A DNA stretch of 64,000 nt from Cordylochernes scorpioides. Taxonomy: Eukaryota; Arthropoda; Arachnida; Pseudoscorpiones; Chernetidae. The DNA lies in the NCBI GenBank assembly GCA_030710605.1, contig CP092864.1:145637261-145701260 (forward strand), given 5' to 3'. Shown here in pieces: positions 32,385 through 42,165 of this stretch. The notes below the pieces were generated by a model. It did not search any database and had not been told where the DNA came from. It saw nothing but the letters and a program-made list of their open reading frames with translations. The first letter of the stretch is position 1; every line of letters begins with the position of its first letter. Made by a program: the position numbers and the translations under genes.

Positions 32385-32545
32385 TTTTTGAATTAAAACA
32401 ATTTTCTACTGCTTTCACTGCAATGATAAAATAATGGGAACGGCCTGGCTTATTAGTGATAAACCTTCCCATTATTTTATCATTGCAGTAAGTGCAGTAG
32501 AAAAATTGATTTAATTCAAAAAGAAACATATGCTTCAAAAGTATT
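32385..32545. repeat. Family B mini-palindrome
   Basis: CACTGCAATGATAAAATAAT and ATTATTTTATCATTGCAGTA form the arms around GGGAACGGCCTGGCTTATTA. This is a family B copy reduced to its ends and core. Confidence 0.65.
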
Positions 32546-32585
32546 TTATATCTCTCATAACAGATGACGCGCTAATCCATATATA

Positions 32586-33863
32586 CAAGGTGGGATCAAT
32601 AAATAAGGTGAATTATAATTTATTTAAAATAATAAGAACGATATTAAAAATTAGGACTTGATTTATTCAAAATAATCACCTTGGCTTTCTATACATCTTC
32701 TCCATCGTTCTGGCAACTTGTAAATACCCTCTTTATAGGCACTCTTAGGGAGCGTGTGAAAAAAATCGTGCACCACTTTCTGGACATCTTCATCCGAGTC
32801 ACATCGCTTTCCCTTTAACTCCTTCTTTAGTAGTCCAAAAAGAAATAGTTAGAGGGGGCTAGGTCTGGACTATATGCAAGATGTTCTAAAACTTCAAAAC
32901 CTAATTTAATGATTGTAGATACAGTTTTACATGATGTATGCGGCCTTGCATTATCATGAAGGAAGAGAACACCTTTACTAAGCTTCCCTCTTCTTTTGTT
33001 TCTTATACCGGGCTTTAGCTTATTTACTAGAATGTCACAATAAAGGTCGCTGTTCATACGTTGCCTTGAGGATAAAAAATCAAGAAAGATTGGTCCATCA
33101 ACATCCCAAAAAATTGTTAACCAAACTTTACCGGCCGAACGTTGAGACCTGATTTTTTTTTCTTGGAGAGTCGCCTCGTTTCCATTCCATAGATGCACGT
33201 TTTGTCGAAGGATCATAATGATAATACCAACTCTCATCTCCAGTTACAAATTGGTCGAAGAAATGATCACCTTCCTCTTCATACCTTTAACAGAGCCTTT
33301 GAAACCCGTATACAGTTAAGTTTTTGGTCCAAATTAAGGAAATGTGGAATCCATCTATAGCATATTTTTCTAAATTGCAATTGTTCTTTAATAGTGGTGT
33401 GCACAGTTCCATAGCTTATATTCAAATTGTCGGCTATGGTAAAAATGGATATTTTTCTATCATCCAAAATTAAGTTTTCAACCGCATTTATCGTGCTTGG
33501 CGTCGCTGTAACACTTGGTCGTCCAGATCGCTCAATATCGGTACATGTAATTCGTCCATTTTTGAACTCGTTAACCCATTTATAAATGTTTTTTTTTTTC
33601 ATTCTTTGGCATATTTGAGATGTTTGAATACCTTCTGCATTCAAGAAACGAATAACTGCACGTTGTTCAAGCGTGGTGCAATCCTTCAAGGGAGCTTCCA
33701 TTTTAGTTTATTTATAAATCTCGCGCCGCGCGTGGGAAAAAAGAACAGAACACCTAAAATAGTCTTTCGATGTTATATTTTAATATTCTGTGGTTTAAAT
33801 TATTTTTGCTCTTTTAATTTTTAAGAAATAAGATAATTCACCTTATTTATTGATCCCCCCTTG
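32586..33863 (-). mobile_element. Mariner-type transposon, 1278 bp
   Basis: Inverted ends of 31 bp with one mismatch start CAAGGTGGGATCAATAAATA at the left and, on the minus strand, CAAGGGGGGATCAATAAATA at the right. TA flanks both ends (32584-32585, 33864-33865). Size and target fit mariner elements. The decayed transposase inside reads on the minus strand. Confidence 0.9.
32663..33701 (-). pseudogene. Mariner transposase, frameshifted, third Asp lost
   Basis: The start at 33701 (MEAPLKDCTTLEQRAVIRFL) opens a ~340-codon reading. An N-terminal helix-turn-helix part (residues ~10-110, GRPSVTATPSTINAVENLIL) precedes the catalytic domain with GDESWYYHYDP, LHDNARPHT and YSPDLAPSNYFF. It ends CIESQGDYFE at 32663. 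By eye there are three frameshifts, near 33285, near 33155 in an A/T run and near 32837. The last catalytic position is an Asn codon (32848-32850) where mariner has Asp, 34 residues after the HDNA Asp. The protein cannot be active. Confidence 0.85.
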
Positions 33864-33950
33864 TATATAAAAGTCAGTATGTATATATTTCGTATTGTAT
33901 AGGTTGTATCACTATAAAAACCTAAATAATTGCAATCAGTAATTTAAGGA

Positions 33951-34128
33951 AGAAAAAATTTTTTTGCAACAAGTTTCTTTTATTCTGCAATTTGGCAAGC
34001 TTTCAGTCGTTAGCCTATCATCAGGCCGATTTCGCAAATATATATTTGCGAAATCGGCCTGATGATAGGCTAACGCCTGAAAGCTTGCCAAATTGCAGAA
34101 TAAAAGAAACTTGTTGCAAAAAAATTTT
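33951..34128. repeat. F5 foldback, ~89-bp arms without spacer
   Basis: TTTTTGCAACAAGTTTCTTT at the left mirrors AAAGAAACTTGTTGCAAAAA at the right, and the arms meet at TTTGCGAAAT-type sequence around 34040. I see one mismatch between arms, at the base that breaks helix II of the left hammerhead. Confidence 0.85.
34048..34097 (+). ncRNA. Type I hammerhead motif F5, canonical core
   Basis: CTGATGA (34059-34065), helix II AGGC-TAAC-GCCT, GAAA (34079-34082), self-complementary AGCT, T34086 in the cleavage position (CUU triplet). Helix I is GGC/GCC next to the core, then A+T pairs and a distal GC/GC around internal loops (GCGAAATCGGC against GCCAAATTGC). AATAAA follows at about 34100. The mirrored copy on the minus strand (about 33983-34032) has one mismatch in helix II. 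Confidence 0.65.
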
Positions 34129-34178
34129 TTCTTCTTTAAAATATATGTTGTATGTTGTATATAAAATCAAGATTATAT

Positions 34179-34621
34179 GTAACTACAAAACGGCGTCAAT
34201 AAAACAGATACCCAGGGGAGAAAGGGACGGTGAGTTGGAAAGGGGAGTATAAACAAGAGAGATTTATAAACTTCAGTCGTGACGGTCCCTGATTGGACGT
34301 CCTTCCTCTCTGACGTCATCAATATAAGCCGGGGCTCTCTGAGGGAGAGGACAGATAGAGGAGGTACCCAGCACAGACAGCAGGGTAGGAGAATAGTTAG
34401 CTGCCATGATACCCGATTGACCAGAGCGTTCCGAAGACTCCCCTTAGTCTCACCCTTCCCGGGAACCACCCCTAAACTGAGGTAACCATGTTCCTATGCG
34501 TGTGGTCTTCATTTGTCTTCACGCTAGTGCGCCTTTAATTCCGGCCTATGACTGCATGTTGGATGAGAAGTCTATTGTGACCTTGTCGGCTCCACTCATC
34601 ATTTTTATTTTATTACAACAG
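34179..34621 (+). mobile_element. Possible solo LTR
   Basis: The interval runs from TGTAACTACAAAACG to TTATTACAACA, with a TATA-like CAATATAAGCCGGGG at 34318 followed by GC-rich sequence. No matching target duplication was found and there is no second copy in the window, so this is a tentative LTR call. Confidence 0.3.
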
Positions 34622-35038
34622 GTATGTATGTTATATAAAAAAATAGATTTCCCGCTGATTTTGATTATCTTGAGAATTATGCTATGTTAATGCAATCGTG
34701 GTAAAATCTTGAAATCCATATGTTTATGATATTTTTCTGCAGTCGTGGTAATAATTATATAATATTTATGAAATAGTTTTCAAAAATAGCTTTAATTTAA
34801 CTAAAAGAATATATAAAAAAACATAATTTGGTTAAAGTACTGCCTGTCTTAAGGCGAGTAGAAAAAAAGAGAAAAAAACGATTATTACATAATGTACAAA
34901 GGTTTTAACCGGCCATCGGAAAACAACAACAATGAGTTTTTATAGGGGAAGCGTGAACTCTGGCGGTCAATTTAACAGAGTATTTGAATCTATGAAATAT
35001 AATTTTTTAAAGAAACTAATATTTTAATATAACAAGTA
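34622..35038 (+). mobile_element. MITE-like family C, copy 6
   Basis: Blocks are GGTATGTATGTTATA, GCAGTCGTGGTAATAATTA, CTGCCTGTCTTAAGGCGAGT, TACATAATGTACAAAGG and CTCTGGCGGTCAATTTAACA. Confidence 0.7.
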
Positions 35039-35102
35039 TATATATATATGTGTGTATGTTTGTGTCGGCTATATACGTCCACAATACGGATAATTCGGCT
35101 AG
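35036..35102 (+). mobile_element. Miniature Helitron relic
   Basis: ATATATATGTGTGTATGTTTGTGTCGG resembles the 5' part of the 62.1-kb Helitron, and TAATTCGGCTAG followed by T matches its 3' end. Almost the whole interior is deleted. Confidence 0.45.
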
Positions 35103-35109
35103 TGTATCA

Positions 35110-35650
35110 TAAAAATTATATAGGTTTAACTGTCGCCATTTTGAATCAGGAAAGGAAAACAACGTCGACTAAACTAAATTTCAAAGTTAAAAAAGAACAA
35201 GGTTTGAATCCAAGTTAACAGCTCACTTAACGCACTTTTAAAGAAACCTTTCTACCTCACTTAAGAAAAAACTTGGTGCACTTTTCTACGAAGGAAATGA
35301 TTGATTAGAAGTTTTAAAAGTGAAAAAAGAAGTTTGAATTAAGCTCACGGCCCGTTATATAAATACAATATCTTATTTAAAATTTCAGAAATAATCTCTA
35401 TTTAACAAAAAAGGCCGAGTTTTAAAGAAATTGATAAAGTGCCTTAGAATAAGGCGCTCTAGATCCTAACTGTTTTTCCAGTCCATTTATTGCATAATTT
35501 GGAGAAGGTCGATTTTGTTCATTTTTCATTAAACTTGAGAGATGCGCTGTGGATCTCAGAGTTTAATTTAGTTAGAACTACTTGTATATCTTCCATGTTG
35601 TTATAATTATTCTATCTTTTCAAGTTTTTCCAAGAAGTAATATCCACACT
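35110..35650. other. No recognised feature
   Basis: AT-rich sequence without recognised repeats or coding motifs. Confidence 0.4.
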
Positions 35651-35659
35651 TTTGATTAA

Positions 35660-36722
35660 TATTTTAGATAGAATAACGATAAGTCATGCCTTCTATTAAA
35701 TGGCTTAAACTTAAATTATGAATAAAGGCATCTCCCTTATCGTACAACTGAAAGCTTCTGATGGCTTGCGCAATCTATCGGAATAAATATCAACTATTCT
35801 CGTTGATTTTTAATTATTCAAGAATTGGCCAAATACCCATTCTTGATTAATCAAGAAAAACTAACCACAATTTTTCACATTAAACTTTAATGTTTCTTTT
35901 GAACATTTCATTAACAATTATCCTTTGACTCAGAATTAGAGAAGAGAATAAAAGGTTAAGTTACGTTTTCAATAGAGATTTTTAGTTGAAGATTAAGTAA
36001 TGCTTTCTACTTAAATGGCTTAAACTTAAATGTTTCATTAGGTCATTTTATTAACAACTATCCTTTCGACTTATAAATAAAGATGAAAAGGTTAGGTTAC
36101 GTTTTAAATAGAGATTTTTAGTTGAAAATTAAGTGATGACTTCTATTAATTAGCTTAAACTTAAATGTTTCTTTAGGTCATTTTATCAACAACTATCCTT
36201 TTGACTTAAAAATATAACAGAGAAGGTTAGGTTACGTTTTCAATAGAGATTTTATTTGAAGATTAAATGATGCTTTCTATTAAATGGCTTAAACTTGATT
36301 GTTTCTTCTGATAATTTCATTAACAAATATCCTTTGACTTAAAAATATAGAAGAGAATAAAAGATTATGTTAGGTTTTGAATAGAGATTTTTAGTTGAAG
36401 ATTAAGTGATGACTTCTATTAATTGGCTTAAACTTAAATGTTTCTTTTGAAAATTTCATTGACATATATCCCTTGACTTAAAAATAGAACAGAGAAGGTT
36501 AGGTTACAATTTAAATAATGAATTTTAGTTGAAGAATAAGTTATGCTTTCTATTAAATGGCTTAAACTTGAATATTTCTTTTGATCATTTCATTAGCAAC
36601 CATCATTTTGACTTAGATATAGAGAAGAGAGGTTACGTTATGGTTTGGTAGGTTACGTTACGGAGATAAGAGGTTAGGTTACGTTTTGGATAAAGGTTTT
36701 TAGTTGAACATTAAATGTTCGA
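35660..36722. repeat. ~135-bp tandem repeat with GGTTAGGTTACG
   Basis: About seven units, each with TTCTATTAAATGGCTTAAAC, TTAAATGTTTCTTTTG, TTCATTAACAACTATCCTTT, GACTTAAAAATA and AGAGAAGGTTAGGTTACGTT. The first unit is split by a family E insertion. Near 36640-36690 the GGTTACGTTA motif is itself repeated. AGGTTAGGTTA words are frequent in insect genomes; no telomere function is implied. Confidence 0.8.
35717..35879 (+). repeat. Family E, copy 3, truncated, with target duplication
   Basis: The 163-bp insertion includes AAGGCATCTCCCTTATCGTA and GGAATAAATATCAACTATTC. It is flanked by TTAAACTTAAAT (35705-35716) and TTAAACTTTAAT (35880-35891), a 12-bp duplication with one mismatch. It stops at ATCAAGAAAAACTAACCAC, just before the ribozyme. 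Confidence 0.7.
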
Positions 36723-36794
36723 TTAATATGATCAAGAACCTTTTTGAGGGTTTTTATGTTTTTGTAATTATCTAACGTCAAGAATAATCAAATG

Positions 36795-37118
36795 AAACGT
36801 CAAATACAGTGGTGTCTTGTCCTCCATGGAAAGAGGGGTGCCATTGCCCCGTTAGTCAGCCACATTTCAGAGTTCCCTGTTCACGGTTACCGTAGGCTCT
36901 TCATCAGACGTTACTGCACTACAAATATGGTGGTGTATTGTCCTTGTTGCTCCATGGAAAGAAGGTATTCCATTGCTCCGTTAGTCAGCCACATTTCAGA
37001 GTTCCCTGTTCACGGTTACCGTAGCGGCTCGGGGCTCACAACACCGTACTTCATCCTACAAGGCAGTACCTTACTTGTGCTGCTTCTCCCGCCGTCCTAT
37101 ACAGTATTCAGTAAATTA
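36795..37118 (-). repeat. Repeat H, tandem pair
   Basis: Two tandem copies (36800-36920 and 36925-37118) share TTAGTCAGCCACATTTCAGA and GTTCCCTGTTCACGGTTACC. The second continues into GCAGTACCTTACTTGTGCTG. In the sense (minus) direction both end in GGACAAGACACCAC-like tails. The plus-strand open frame over the pair is not conserved in the 10.8-kb copy. Confidence 0.65.
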
Positions 37119-37268
37119 AATTAGCCAAACCGCTGGGAGGGTTCACCACTGATTAGCAAGGCCCTTTGAATATTATCATCGTAGTAAGGATAGTAAAAAT
37201 AATCTTTCATTTTGAATATTAAAATTTATTTCATAATAATTTCATTTCTTATAGATAAATAACGAGTT
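37118..37268 (-). repeat. Family B fragment
   Basis: AAACCGCTGGGAGGGTTCAC, CACTGATTAGCAAGGCCC and GTAAGGATAGTAAAAATAAT give one half of a family B palindrome. Confidence 0.65.
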
Positions 37269-37426
37269 ATATTGCTTTATATTTAAAGAAATAATTGTTA
37301 TTTAGGAATTTTACACTAGTCACATTTGTTGCATGTTTTTAAAATAAAAAAGGAATATATATTTTATTATTGTATATGTTTAAATTATATAGTCGCATAT
37401 CATTCTATGATATCTCTCTCTATATA

Positions 37427-37822
37427 ATACAATATAATGCGGCTTATGATTGTAGAACGACGTTTGACAATTTTACCGCAAATGTTTCTTTTGAACGAAA
37501 AATCTAAATTTATTTTAAGGAGAAATAACGACTATTTCTATCCTTAGGGATGAAGAATGAAAGGATGAAGTGTGAAGAGTAATGTTGAACGGAAAAATAA
37601 AAGTGTCTAGGGATGGAAATCGGAAAGCGGAACACTGTGGGTTTGATTCCCATCCCTGGACACTTTTATTTTTCCATTCATCATTAAACTTCACAATTCA
37701 TCCTTTCATACTCATCCCTAAAGATAGAAATAGTCGTTATTTCTCCTTAAAATAAATTACGATTTTTCGTTCAAAAGAAACATTTGCGGTAAAATTGTCA
37801 AACATCGTTCTACAATCTCTCT
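37427..37822. mobile_element. SINE2 inverted pair (hairpin)
   Basis: Two SINE2 bodies face each other: ATAATGCGGCTTATGATTGT at the left and TAGAAATAGTCGTTATTTCT...ATTGTCAAACATCGTTCTAC at the right. The shared centre is the B-box part of the tRNA-like head (GTGGGTTTGATTCCCATCCC). Arms of ~185 bp are highly similar and the A-box half is lost in the fusion. Confidence 0.7.
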
Positions 37823-37999
37823 CTATGAAAAATATATAAATAATTATTGTAACTATGAGAAAAGCCCTCTCAATCAATAACTATTATCTATGCAGTGAGG
37901 TCTCTAGAGATTATATTTGATAAAATATATGAAAAAGAAACACATTTCCAGTATTATTGGTTACATATTTTATCGATAGGTGGAATTGAATTTATTAAT

Positions 38000-38595
38000 A
38001 TAACTATCTTGTGATTACTCTAATCTTGAGTTCCAGTTGGTCTCGAGGACCACGCCATCACCATCTCCTCAGCGGCAAAGTACGCGATCTACGTATTCTT
38101 CGTAGAGCGTGAAATACGTGGTGTCGCTGGAGACCCACTGGCGATTCTCCACCAAACTCTGCAGCGGTGGTAGAGACGCCATATTCATTGTACATAGTGT
38201 ATATAATGCATATTATATATTTTTTTAAATAGTGCAGACTGTATAATTTGAATTTATTGTCAAGTTGTCAATAAAATTATTTTAATTGTCAAAAAAATTG
38301 TATAGTCTTGAGTTGAAAGCCAGACTAGTAGCTTGGACAAAAACACACTATTAGTGGTATAGAGTGAGGAATAGGGATTTAAAATAATATAATTGGATGA
38401 CCGACACCAGAAAAATAACACGATAAGGTCATACATGAACAAATTTCGCGTAATTTCTTATCCTACCCTAAAATGGAAAAGTCAAATAATGGAGATTTTC
38501 ATCTCTTTAATTGAAAGAAGATGAAAAATAAATAAATCCTTGATAAGTCATTGCCTCGGCATGGTGGGTAGGTGACCCTGGGCAGAACAAGCTAA
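38000..38595. other. Unassigned
   Basis: A GC-richer stretch at 38030-38170 (GATTCTCCACCAAACTCTGC) has short inverse similarity to 3255-3285. The rest is AT-rich with no gene recognised. Confidence 0.35.
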
Positions 38596-38599
38596 GTAC

Positions 38600-38690
38600 A
38601 GTCATAGACAAAACTTAAGGAAGTTGTACCTTTTATCATGTATATATCAGGATTTAGACAATAACTCAGATATTTGATTCACATTGACCT
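38600..38690 (-). mobile_element. MITE fragment (76-bp family)
   Basis: GACAAAACTTAAGGAAGTTG, TACCTTTTATCATGTATAT and CAATAACTCAG. A single right-end unit. Confidence 0.65.
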
Positions 38691-38694
38691 TTCA

Positions 38695-38792
38695 AAACTA
38701 TTATAGACGCGTATGATTCTTTTTAAAATTAAACAATTTATACTGCCCTCACTGAAATGGAAATATTAATAGGAAGGTCTGGCTCCCATTTA
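38695..38792 (+). repeat. Family B end fragment
   Basis: ATTATAGACGCGTATGATTC, TGCCCTCACTGAAATGGAAA and GGAAGGTCTGGCTC. Truncated in the core. Confidence 0.6.
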
Positions 38793-39240
38793 AAAGCAAT
38801 GTCCATGAAATTCTAGTAAGTAATTTAACTTATATACTGATACTGTGACATAGTATACCTACATCTTGTGAGGGGCCTGCTGGATGCCGCACCGCGCCGT
38901 CAAGAAAAATAAACAAGCGGCGCCATAAATCAGGGAGATGACGACCGCTGCGCCAGGGCGGCACAGCGGTGGAATCCAGAGAGGACCAGATGTGAATTCT
39001 AGGGTATTGTCCTTTTTGTCTTCCCATATAAATGTAGCTAATAAGAAACTCCAATAAAACACTAACTTTGAGAGACTTTCTGAGCCATCGCTGGACTAAT
39101 AAATAGACACACCACAATCTTATACCCGAATAAGGACTTCGGACGCCATTGTAAAATAAAAACAGTAATTTTACTATCCAACTCTAATAAGTGACCACCT
39201 CTAGGATAGACCATAACTATACAATCTCATGGTAGATTCT
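38793..39240. other. Unassigned
   Basis: Includes a GC-richer stretch at 38870-39000. Minus-strand open frames here show no family motif. Nothing supported. Confidence 0.3.
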
Positions 39241-39244
39241 GTAT

Positions 39245-39520
39245 TTATATATGTTATAAAAATTCGAAACTATTATAGACACGTATGATTCTTTTGAAAA
39301 TTAAACAATTTCTACTGCCCTTACTGCAATGGAAATGGTAGATTAAACTATTGAAACCGCTGGGAGGGTTCACGACTGATGAACCAGGACCTCCCATTAA
39401 TTTTTCCATTGCAGTAAGGACAGTAGTAAATGTTTATTAATAAAAAAGAATCATACAGGTCTATGATAGTTTAAAATTTTCATAATAGATGGCGCGCTAA
39501 TGCATCATAATATAAATTAA
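39245..39520. repeat. Family B, compact full copy
   Basis: The inverted ends AAAATTCGAAACTATTATAG and TATGATAGTTTAAAATTTTC flank CTGCAATGGAAATGG and AAACCGCTGGGAGGGTTCAC. The outer ATAGATGGCGCGCTAATGCA block is present on the right. Confidence 0.7.
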
Positions 39521-39649
39521 CTCAATGCCGCATAGTGTTATGTTAATATTAGCAAATAAATGTTTTATACAATACACTATATGACTTTTTATTATCTAAA
39601 TATTTAAATATGGATTTTTCTCTATATTCAGAACATATGTTAATGTTTA

Positions 39650-39875
39650 AACGAAAAACATGGTGAAGGAAGACGAGTTTCTTTTATTGATGCATAGGTG
39701 CAAGCTTTCGGGTAAAAACCCTTCAACAGGCGAGCAATGAAGCGCGACTTATAAGAACTATGGTACAAATGGTAAGAAGGAATGTTGAAGGGTTTTTACC
39801 CTAAAACTTGCACCTATGCATCAATAAAATAAACTCGTCTTCCTTCACCATGTTTTTCGTTTAAATTTCAAATCA
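39650..39875. repeat. F6 foldback
   Basis: Arms ACATGGTGAAGGAAGACGAG and CTCGTCTTCCTTCACCATGT are perfect inverses. Inside, CTTTCGGGTAAAAACCCTTC (minus hammerhead-like fold, 39700-39737) is mirrored by GAAGGGTTTTTACCCTAAAA (decayed). Confidence 0.75.
39700..39737 (-). ncRNA. Hammerhead-like fold F6 (variant core)
   Basis: The minus strand reads CGC|CTGTTGA, helix II GGGT-TTTT-ACCC, GAAA, AGCT plus T, GCACC. Two helix I pairs (GC/GC) are seen. A6 of box 1 is U. AATAAA follows. Confidence 0.4.
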
Positions 39876-40424
39876 GGAAGAATTATTTATCTATATTTGT
39901 AAATATGTTAATGTAAAAATATAAGAAAAAGGTGTTGGTCAGGTGTTGATATTAAAAGCAAAATTGGCATAATCTGACTGGTAACATGAGTATTTTAGAT
40001 GGCTAAGCGAAGCCCAAGAATTTATATATGTGGAATAGAGAAAAAGAGCAGAAATGACGTTCATTCGACAATGTGTAGGTCAAGCCCTTGAACTTCTACG
40101 GTATGGCAGTGGCGAGATGTAAATGACCTTACCTACAGTAACTCCACCCATTCTGGATCTCATCAAAATTCCGCCCCAGCACCGGGCAAGTCACGTAAAG
40201 CGTTGGTGTACCGCCATTAGACTGAGAGATTCGAAGCTTTGACAACTTCTTTCATTATATTGTGAACTCTCTCAAGTTTTTAATAAGGACAATACTCATC
40301 ATGATACATTAGCGCGCCATCTGTTATGAAAATTCGAAACTATTATATATATTTTTATTATTAAAAATATATATAATACCTGAAAGTTAGAAAATAAAAA
40401 TGTTTTTAAAAGACACTTTTCCTT

Positions 40425-40640
40425 GGAGCATCGCTAAGTCTGTAAACCAACTCCCCGCCAGCAGCTCTGTCACAGTACAATGGCTTCCAGCTCACGTTGG
40501 AATTCCTTGAAATGAGCTAGCAGACCCTCAGGCAAAGTCTATAGCTCTTGGCCTACCTGAAGCCAGAGAATCTACCACCTAACTAGACGAAAGAGACCTC
40601 CTCCGTACCATCAAAACCCAATGGCAGTCCATCGGTGGCG
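40425..40640 (+). pseudogene. RNase H domain relic of a non-LTR element
   Basis: The frame reads SVNQLPASSSVTVQWLPAHV, then GIP*NELADPQAKSIALGLP, EARESTT*LDERDLLRT and IKTQWQS. WLPAHVGIPGNELAD is the conserved C-terminal RNase H motif of I/Jockey-type retrotransposon proteins. A homologous stretch (PAHVVIPGNELSDSLAKA..., LDERDLLHTIKTQ) is on the minus strand at 47.8-48.1 kb. Two stops and truncation make it dead. Confidence 0.7.
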
Positions 40641-40738
40641 GAGTCTTTCCAGCGGTGGGCGGCACCAATGAAGACCGTGTATATATTTATATATATGTAT
40701 ATTTATCAATTATTTATATTTATCATATATGTATCATT

Positions 40739-41360
40739 ATGAAAAAACAATAGAAAAAAATAAAAGATAAGTGGGTCAGGTGTTGATATTAAAAATAAAA
40801 AAGGCATCTCCTGACCACGAGCAGATGTGCTTTTCAGATGGCAGAGCGCCATCTAGTGGAGCAAAATAAACTAAACGTTTATTTAACTTACTCCCTGATA
40901 TTTGGCCAACCCCATTTCTTGATTTATCAAGAAAAGCCATCCACGAACGCGTTACGCGCTGTTGGCGCTCGTCAGCGTGGAAAAGGCTGTAACCACTGCG
41001 ACCAAAAAATAATTTTGGTCCCAATGGCTTCCCGAGAAATCAGAAAATGGGTATTTAAGGCCAAATTTGCGTAAAGACGCTTAACACATGAAAAAACAAT
41101 AGAAAAAAAAAAAGATTTCTGATTTCTCGGGAAGCCATTGGGACCAACATTATTTTTTGGTCGCAGTGGTTACAGCCTTCTCCACGCTGACGAGCGCCAA
41201 CAGCGCTTTTCTTGATAAATCAAGAAATTGGGTTGGCCAAATATCACAGAGTAAGCTAAATAAACGTTTAGTTTATTTTTGCTCCACTAGATGGCGCTCT
41301 GCCATCTAAAAAGCACATGTGCTCGTGGTCAGGAGATGCCCTTTTTATTTTTAATATACT
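40739..41360. repeat. Family A inverted pair (copies 3 and 4)
   Basis: Left copy (minus sense) 40739-41100, right copy (plus sense) 41105-41350. The left copy begins with its own tail (ATGAAAAAACAATAGAAAAA, GTGGGTCAGGTGTTGATATT) directly joined to the head (AAAGGCATCTCCTGACC), i.e. a head-to-tail junction. Its ribozyme (40940-40981, minus) has GAAA changed to GTAA. The right copy lacks everything from GAAA through the distal helix I strand. Both are predicted inactive. Confidence 0.75.
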
Positions 41361-41367
41361 ATTGTAT

Positions 41368-41660
41368 AATACAAATGAAAACACCAAAACACGAATGTTT
41401 CTTTTCATAAATAAATCAAACGCCTACTGTCCTTAATGCGATTAAAATATTATATATTGGGACGGCTTGGCTCATCAATGGTGAACCCTCCCTGCGGCCT
41501 CGCCAATTCAACCTACCAGACCGCCTCCCCAGAGTTCCAATACTGTATTGGTTCATTCTGCCTTTACATGCAACACTGAAGAGTGAATCCCAGAAATGGT
41601 ATTTAAGCAAACTATGGACATAAGCTTTTAGGACAGTATAATTATACATTATCATTATAT
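41368..41660 (+). repeat. Family B copy
   Basis: GGGACGGCTTGGCTCATCAA, CAGACCGCCTCCCCAGAG and ACTATGGACATAAGCTTTTA. Closest to the copy at 59815-60120. Confidence 0.7.
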
Positions 41661-41664
41661 AATC

Positions 41665-42165
41665 TTATTTATTCACATTCATATTTATTCTGTATTTAAC
41701 CTTATATAATCTTATATGTACTTTGAAATAAAGTAGTTTTAATCTCAATATCTCTTTCTCTCATACGGGAGGCCTTTAACATCAACCATTCGACCTGCAG
41801 GGCTACTGGCTCTTCGGTCAAGGGCAGGATGACAACGCCATCCTCGCATCTGCCAGGTCATCAATTCACAGGTTCTTTCTGAGCCTTGAGATGAAGGGAA
41901 TCACTGTCTGGACTCTTTGTCGTTGTCTCCTGGAATTTACATAACTGTATATATTTTACTCTTTTATTTTATCTTTCTCATATATCCCTCTTATTATAAT
42001 TATTTTAATACCATCATTGACTTGTGTATGAGGTCAATAAAATATTTTTAAATCTCAATCTCTTTCTCTATGACATCAGAGAAAAGACTAGGAACGCGCA
42101 AGATCTTCCGCCTTGTGTTCCTTAATATATACGGCATTGCTGCTTGACACAGGAACATTGGATTG
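41665..42165. other. Unassigned
   Basis: The stretch 41775-41945 is GC-balanced, with a frame too short and motif-free to name. AT-rich flanks. Confidence 0.3.

Noticed and set aside
36640-36690. Telomeric repeat tract
   Set aside because: Words are GGTTAGGTTACG within a 135-bp unit and not a pure (TTAGG)n tract.
36826-36930. CTGATGAAGAGCC (minus) as another hammerhead
   Set aside because: No GAAA box or helix II partner at a suitable distance.
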